Assembly: GCA_012719175.1 (NCBI GenBank)
Contig: JAAYAX010000004.1
Location: forward strand, 186,001-250,000
DNA from: Methanomassiliicoccus sp.
GTDB lineage: Archaea > Thermoplasmatota > Thermoplasmata > Methanomassiliicoccales > Methanomassiliicoccaceae
Reading direction: 5' to 3'
Length of the DNA: 64,000 bases
Under the pieces are notes generated by a model. The model saw nothing but the letters and a program-made list of their open reading frames with translations. It searched no databases and was not told the origin of the DNA. Below, in pieces: positions 60,445-64,000 of this stretch (position 1 is the first letter of the stretch; each line of letters starts with the position of its first letter). Made by a program: the position numbers and the translations under genes.

Positions 60445-61257
60445 GTGAACAGCGAGGTGGGCGAGCTCGACGATCTCAGGGCCATATTGCGAAGGATGGG
60501 GAGAGCGGCGGTCGCATACTCCGGCGGAGCGGACAGCACCTTCTTACTGAGGATCGCCCAGGAAGAGCTTCCAGGTGAGGTCCTGGCGGTGATCGTCGAC
60601 TGCCAGGTCATGCCCACGGGCATGGTCGGGGAGGCCGTCGAAAATGCCCGTCAGATGGGCGTGGACACCGTGGTAGCACGAATGGACATCCGAGCGATAC
60701 CAGGTCTAACAGAGAACGGCAAGGACCGCTGTTACCTATGCAAGAGGGCGATCCTTCAAAACATAATATCCGTGGCCAGAACACGGGGGTTCGATATCGT
60801 CATGGACGGGAGCCACTCGGGAGACCGTGACGATGACAGGCCAGGAAGGAGGGCGCTCAAGGAGCTAGGCATCAGGTCCCCCCTGACGGAAGCTGGGTTC
60901 AGCAAGGACGATGTGCGGCGCTTCTCCGAGCACTTGGGGCTGTCCACCGCCCGAAAGCCCGCCAACCCCTGCCTGGCGACCCGCATCCCCTTCAACGTTC
61001 CCATCACCGAGGAGATGCTGCGGCAGGTGGAGGAGGCCGAAAAGGCGGTGGCCGATCTGGGCATAGAGGTGCTAAGGGTCCGTCATCACGGCAGCGTGGC
61101 ACGCATCGAGGTCCTTCCGCTTGACATGCCCAAGCTGCTTTCCTCGCGCGAGATCCTCGTATCCAGGCTCCGTGAGCTGGGTTTCACCTACGTGGACCTT
61201 GACCTCCAAGGCTACCGCGCTGGCAGCATGGGCGAAGTGTTGGGACGTCAAAGCTGA
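60445..61257 (+). CDS. larE: LarE-like ATP-dependent sulfur transferase
   Basis: LarE adenylates a carboxylate and donates its own cysteine sulfur during synthesis of the nickel-pincer nucleotide. The 270-aa protein has the PP-loop AVAYSGGADSTFLL near residue 25, DRCYLCKRAIL, the NPCLATRIPF motif with the sacrificial cysteine position, and RVRHHGSVARIE. GTG 60445 follows GGAG after four bases; the frame is open much further upstream but reads through larB antisense. It pairs with larB across a divergent promoter. Confidence 0.88.
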   Translation: MNSEVGELDDLRAILRRMGRAAVAYSGGADSTFLLRIAQEELPGEVLAVIVDCQVMPTGMVGEAVENARQMGVDTVVARMDIRAIPGLTENGKDRCYLCKRAILQNIISVARTRGFDIVMDGSHSGDRDDDRPGRRALKELGIRSPLTEAGFSKDDVRRFSEHLGLSTARKPANPCLATRIPFNVPITEEMLRQVEEAEKAVADLGIEVLRVRHHGSVARIEVLPLDMPKLLSSREILVSRLRELGFTYVDLDLQGYRAGSMGEVLGRQS

Positions 61258-61425
61258 GCTTGCCGCACGGACGAGTTAAGCCTTAGAACACCTGAAGGGC
61301 GGAGGCTTTCATGAATGTTAGCTGCCCCATATTCGCCGATCACAGCGTTCAGATATTGTTCACAACTAGACCGATCCTATAGGGAACAGAAGGCCTTTGA
61401 TATTACCTCCTCCCATTGTCATATC

Positions 61426-61989
61426 ATGAGCCTAACCTTGACCATGCTGTCCTTCGACCATGGCATCCTAAGACAGGTGCTGGACGTCCTGTCCGACCTG
61501 GCCACGGAGAACGCTTTCGACCGCTTCCGACCGGAAATGGAGGAGGTAAGCGAGTTCCTGTTCGATTTCATGGACCGATACCATCATGGGCGGGAGGAGA
61601 TCGTCGTGTTCCCGATATCCTCAGAAGGGGCCTCCGAGCTTCCGGCAACGATCGACGAGCTCATCCGGGAGCATCGGAGGGCGTCGGAGCTGGCCCAGAA
61701 CATCGCTGCCGCCCTGCACGCCCGTGACAACGAGTCATTGAGGGAGAACTGCCTGGAGCTGGTCGCTCACATGCGGGACCACATCAAAGAAGAGGAGGAC
61801 GTGGTGTTCCCCAAGCTGGAGATCCTTCTGGCAGGGGATAAGGACTTTGACGCCTTCGAGAGGTCCCAGTCCTATGTGAAGGACAATTTCGGAGAGTTCT
61901 ACCCTCGCGACATGGAGGAGTTCGCTAATCGCTTCCAGGATGCGGTCTGGGGGAAGGGTGTGATCAAGTTCAGCGCCTTTAAGGACTGA
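61426..61989 (+). CDS. Hemerythrin-like (HHE) protein
   Basis: The 187-aa four-helix protein has ligand motifs LSFDHGILRQV, DRYHHGREEIVVF, REHRRASELAQ and HMRDHIKEEEDVVFP, a full set for a diiron site. It resembles the gene at 33168 in size and helix order. ATG 61426 (MSLTLTMLSFDH) is chosen, since the longer frame from 61315 adds an unrelated N-terminus. Possible roles are oxygen or NO sensing and iron storage. Confidence 0.83.
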   Translation: MSLTLTMLSFDHGILRQVLDVLSDLATENAFDRFRPEMEEVSEFLFDFMDRYHHGREEIVVFPISSEGASELPATIDELIREHRRASELAQNIAAALHARDNESLRENCLELVAHMRDHIKEEEDVVFPKLEILLAGDKDFDAFERSQSYVKDNFGEFYPRDMEEFANRFQDAVWGKGVIKFSAFKD

Positions 61990-62029
61990 TGCACCCACAA
62001 GCCTGTGCACCGAGTGCGGGATGCTGCCC

Positions 62030-62341
62030 CTATCGTCCGTTAAGGGTTTGGAAGAGGATCAGGGCCGCCTCCGTCGTTCCCAATGCCTCGAAGGTCTCGA
62101 GGGGCATGCGGTCCGAGAGGTGGCGGTCATGCACCTCCCCCAGGTCCTTGTAACCAGCTACAGGCAGTCCGCGTCTCAAATAGAATATTATCCGGTATAT
62201 GTCAGCGAAGCGGTTGAACGCATCGATGTCCATCTCCTCTCCGAGTCCGATCTCTGACAGCTCCCCGGAGCTCCATCCAACCAGGTCGGCGGTGAGGTTC
62301 TTGATGGCGGTGCAGCGACAAGTGGTCATGATCTTCGTCAT
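62030..62341 (-). CDS. Hypothetical protein (103 aa)
   Basis: The frame has natural codon use and a helical composition (DIDAFNRFADIYRIIFYLRR, PLETFEALGTTEAALILFQT). It starts MTKIMTTCRCTAIKN, with two cysteines. I recognise no domain. It converges on the hemerythrin-like gene (40 nt between stops). Confidence 0.5.
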   Translation of the reverse strand: MTKIMTTCRCTAIKNLTADLVGWSSGELSEIGLGEEMDIDAFNRFADIYRIIFYLRRGLPVAGYKDLGEVHDRHLSDRMPLETFEALGTTEAALILFQTLNGR

Positions 62342-62419
62342 TACGTAACGATGACACGAAGATAAAATGGGTGCCTGATTGAGAACGGAACGCCAATCGG
62401 AGGGGACTGGGAAAAATGG

Positions 62420-62523
62420 CGCCGAGGGAGAGATTTGAACTCCCGAGGCGGAGACCGCCAGTGGTTCGCTCGGAGATCTCTTTCTTTCGAGACCACCGCC
62501 TTACCGGACTAGACTACCTCGGC
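62420..62523 (-). tRNA. tRNA-Ser(CGA) with 19-nt intron
   Basis: On the minus strand, acceptor GCCGAGG pairs with CCTCGGC, with discriminator G and no CCA. The anticodon stem GTGGT/ACCAC is interrupted after position 37 by an intron at 62467-62485. The junction is a textbook bulge-helix-bulge: outer helix GTGGT/ACCAC, 3-nt bulges AAA and CGA, and central helix CTCG/CGAG. Splicing gives the loop CTCGAAA with anticodon CGA. The T-arm GGGAGTTCAAATCTCTCC and a long variable arm confirm serine identity. Confidence 0.92.
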
Positions 62524-62681
62524 GTCACTCATGGTGAAACCAGCGATGGATATAAGCATTTTGTCAATGGGGGCGACTATAGTGCATCTGGAAGGGGACG
62601 CACCGAAGGCCGTCAGGTTGTCGGCAGGTGCTCTGATTTATGTTGCGAAAAGAAGAAATCCATCCGAGGTATGGACTAGGC

Positions 62682-62882
62682 ATGCGGATCAAGATAGTTC
62701 AAGGCCAAGAGGTGCAGGCGATGGACGTCCCGGAGGGCTCCAGTCCCCTGGACATCATTGGACAGCTCGCCCTGAGCCCTGATGCCTTCCTGGTGCTGAG
62801 GGGGAGAACCCCTATTCCCTTGGACGAGGTACTGACCGAGGGCGATTCCGTCAGGTTCATAAAGGTGGCCTCGGGAGGGTGA
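62682..62882 (+). CDS. ThiS/MoaD-like ubiquitin-fold sulfur carrier
   Basis: The 66-aa protein starts MRIKIVQGQEVQAMDVPEGS and ends KVASGG, the C-terminal diglycine that is activated by an E1-like enzyme. The middle LSPDAFLVLRGRTPIPLDEV is the beta-grasp region. Members carry sulfur for thiamin, molybdopterin or thiouridine, or modify proteins as SAMPs in archaea. ATG 62682 is chosen for family length; the frame is open to 62640. The E1 partner is not in the window. Confidence 0.85.
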   Translation: MRIKIVQGQEVQAMDVPEGSSPLDIIGQLALSPDAFLVLRGRTPIPLDEVLTEGDSVRFIKVASGG

Positions 62883-63166
62883 GGCGTTCTTCTGCTATCT
62901 TGTTCGATACCATTGGTCTGAATCTTCGAACCGGACCAGAAATGTTTATTAATATCAATACTCACTATCGGGGCGAAACGACTTCCTCACAAGACTGATT
63001 TCATGCTCACTATCATCATCAAGTCTCCCTCCCTATTGAGGGATATAACTAAAACACCAGATTTGCGCCGATGGAACTCGGGCGAATGTCCTGGTGAACG
63101 TGTCGGATAGAACATGTGTTCTGGTCGTAGGAAGATCGTTCTAACGTGATACGAGGTGTAACCATA

Positions 63167-64000
63167 ATGAACATAGATCCTAGCACTACCAAATACATGA
63201 TCAAGGCCAAACTGCAGGCTGATGGCATAGTGGAGAAGCCGGACGTGGTAGGGGCGATCTTCGGCCAGACCGAAGGGCTCCTGGGCGACGAGCTGGACCT
63301 CAGGGACCTGCAGAAGAGCGGCCGCATCGGACGCATCGAGGTCGAGGTTAGCTCCAAACAAGGCAAGTCCGACGGCGAGGTCCTCATACCCTCCAGCCTC
63401 GATCAGGTGGAGACCGTCATACTGGCCTCGGCGCTGGAGACCATCGACCGGGTGGGGCCGTGCAAGGCCAAGATCAATATCCTCAGCATAGAGGATGTCC
63501 GCATCACCAAGAGGTCAAAGATAATCGAGAGGGCGAGGGAACTGCTCACCGAGCTTATCAAGCAGTCCAAGACCACCGGCATCGACCTCACCGAGAGCGT
63601 TCGCCAGAGCGTGCAGACCGAGGAGATAGTGAACTATGGCAAGGAGCGCCTCCCCGCCGGACCTAACGTCGCCGACAGCGACGCCATCATAGTAGTGGAG
63701 GGGAGATCGGACGTTCTGAACCTCCTCAAGTCAGGCATAAAGAACGCCATCGCCGTGGAGGGCACCAACGTTCCCAAGACCGTAATGGACCTGAGCAAGG
63801 AAAGGGTCATCACCGCCTTCGTGGACGGGGACCGTGGGGGAGAGCTGATCCTCCGGGAACTGTTCCAGGTCGCAGAGGTGGACTTCGTCGCCCGCGCCCC
63901 CCGGGGTATGGAGGTCGAGGAGCTGACCCAGAAGCAGATCATGAAGTGCCTCCGCAACAAGATCCCCGGTGAGCAGTTCATGGAGATGTACGGCATGTCC
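63167..64000 (+). CDS. dnaG: Archaeal DnaG-like primase (3' part outside window)
   Basis: The visible 278 residues match the archaeal Dna[39 protein letters not shown], the TOPRIM glutamate in [14 protein letters not shown] (about 168-181), and [15 protein letters not shown] with the metal aspartates. The protein is associated with the exosome in archaea and also shows primase activity. ATG 63167 ([10 protein letters not shown]) follows GAGGTGTAACC. The stretch 62883-63166 upstream has no other gene. Confidence 0.95.
   Translation, partial: MNIDPSTTKYMIKAKLQADGIVEKPDVVGAIFGQTEGLLGDELDLRDLQKSGRIGRIEVEVSSKQGKSDGEVLIPSSLDQVETVILASALETIDRVGPCKAKINILSIEDVRITKRSKIIERARELLTELIKQSKTTGIDLTESVRQSVQTEEIVNYGKERLPAGPNVADSDAIIVVEGRSDVLNLLKSGIKNAIAVEGTNVPKTVMDLSKERVITAFVDGDRGGELILRELFQVAEVDFVARAPRGMEVEELTQKQIMKCLRNKIPGEQFMEMYGMS

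Noticed and set aside
1-64000. CRISPR array or cas genes
   Set aside because: No regularly spaced identical repeats of 24-40 nt and no Cas-like protein were seen anywhere in the window.

Overview
The window reads as a chromosomal segment of a high-GC euryarchaeon. Archaeal markers are SRP54, TrmY, the archaeal DnaG primase, a thermosome subunit, class I HMG-CoA reductase, NreA, the archaeal PheT form, TATA-box promoters with leaderless starts, and a tRNA-Ser with a bulge-helix-bulge intron. Gene content and small regulators (KaiC-like ATPase, winged-helix pairs) fit the Thermoplasmatota, perhaps a Methanomassiliicoccales-like lineage. That placement is inferred, because no rRNA or mcr gene is in the window.

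Layout. 1-2400: the end of an integrated element or provirus, with a minus-strand run of tiny genes joined by 4-nt stop/start overlaps and a control region of stacked hairpins between inverted repeats. 2458-6105: a KaiC-like ATPase, two paralogous winged-helix regulators and a coiled-coil protein. 6200-18350: core housekeeping (metallo-hydrolase, SRP54, TrmY, a PPAT/NTPase fusion, Lon-type protease, BASS transporter, PheT, radical SAM enzyme, HMG-CoA reductase). 18550-25400: a SpeD-like protein, then a tRNA-Ile hotspot with two identical complete tRNA-Ile(GAU) genes and a third 24-nt 3' fragment. The segment contains decayed genes, a DprA-like protein and two membrane proteins. 26-40.5 kb: acetyl-CoA synthetase, an orphan tail-tube-like gene, a CPA2 antiporter, two sensor kinases, a rubredoxin/hemerythrin pair, PaaK with an ACT protein, a caspase-like protein and an ACT-metallo-beta-lactamase fusion. 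41-47 kb: a fasciclin protein, the CO dehydrogenase operon cooT-cooC-cooS behind a palindromic operator, an acetate-transporter-like protein and proline dehydrogenase. 47-54.8 kb: twin serine recombinases, an OB-fold protein, a surface protein, the thermosome and an ABC-2 exporter. 54.8-60.4 kb: one minus-strand series of SPL-like radical SAM, NreA, a GNAT protein, a PolX/PHP homologue with ruined active sites, and LarB. LarE is divergent from LarB. 61.4-64 kb: hemerythrin-like protein, intron-containing tRNA-Ser(CGA), a ThiS/MoaD-like protein and the start of dnaG.

Themes. Nickel is recurrent (CODH with CooC and CooT, plus LarB and LarE). Acetyl-CoA and acetate handling (AMP-forming acetate ligase, acetate-transporter-like protein, PaaK) sits with CODH. 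Oxygen defence is suggested by rubredoxin and two hemerythrin-like proteins. The least ordinary features are the tRNA-Ile integration hotspot, the hairpin array of the left element, a perfect three-way-junction palindrome at 29126-29190, a TATA-driven structured RNA candidate at 6204-6276, and the doubly inactivated PolX/PHP protein. Functions are assigned by reading translated sequence and recognising motifs; no database search was possible.
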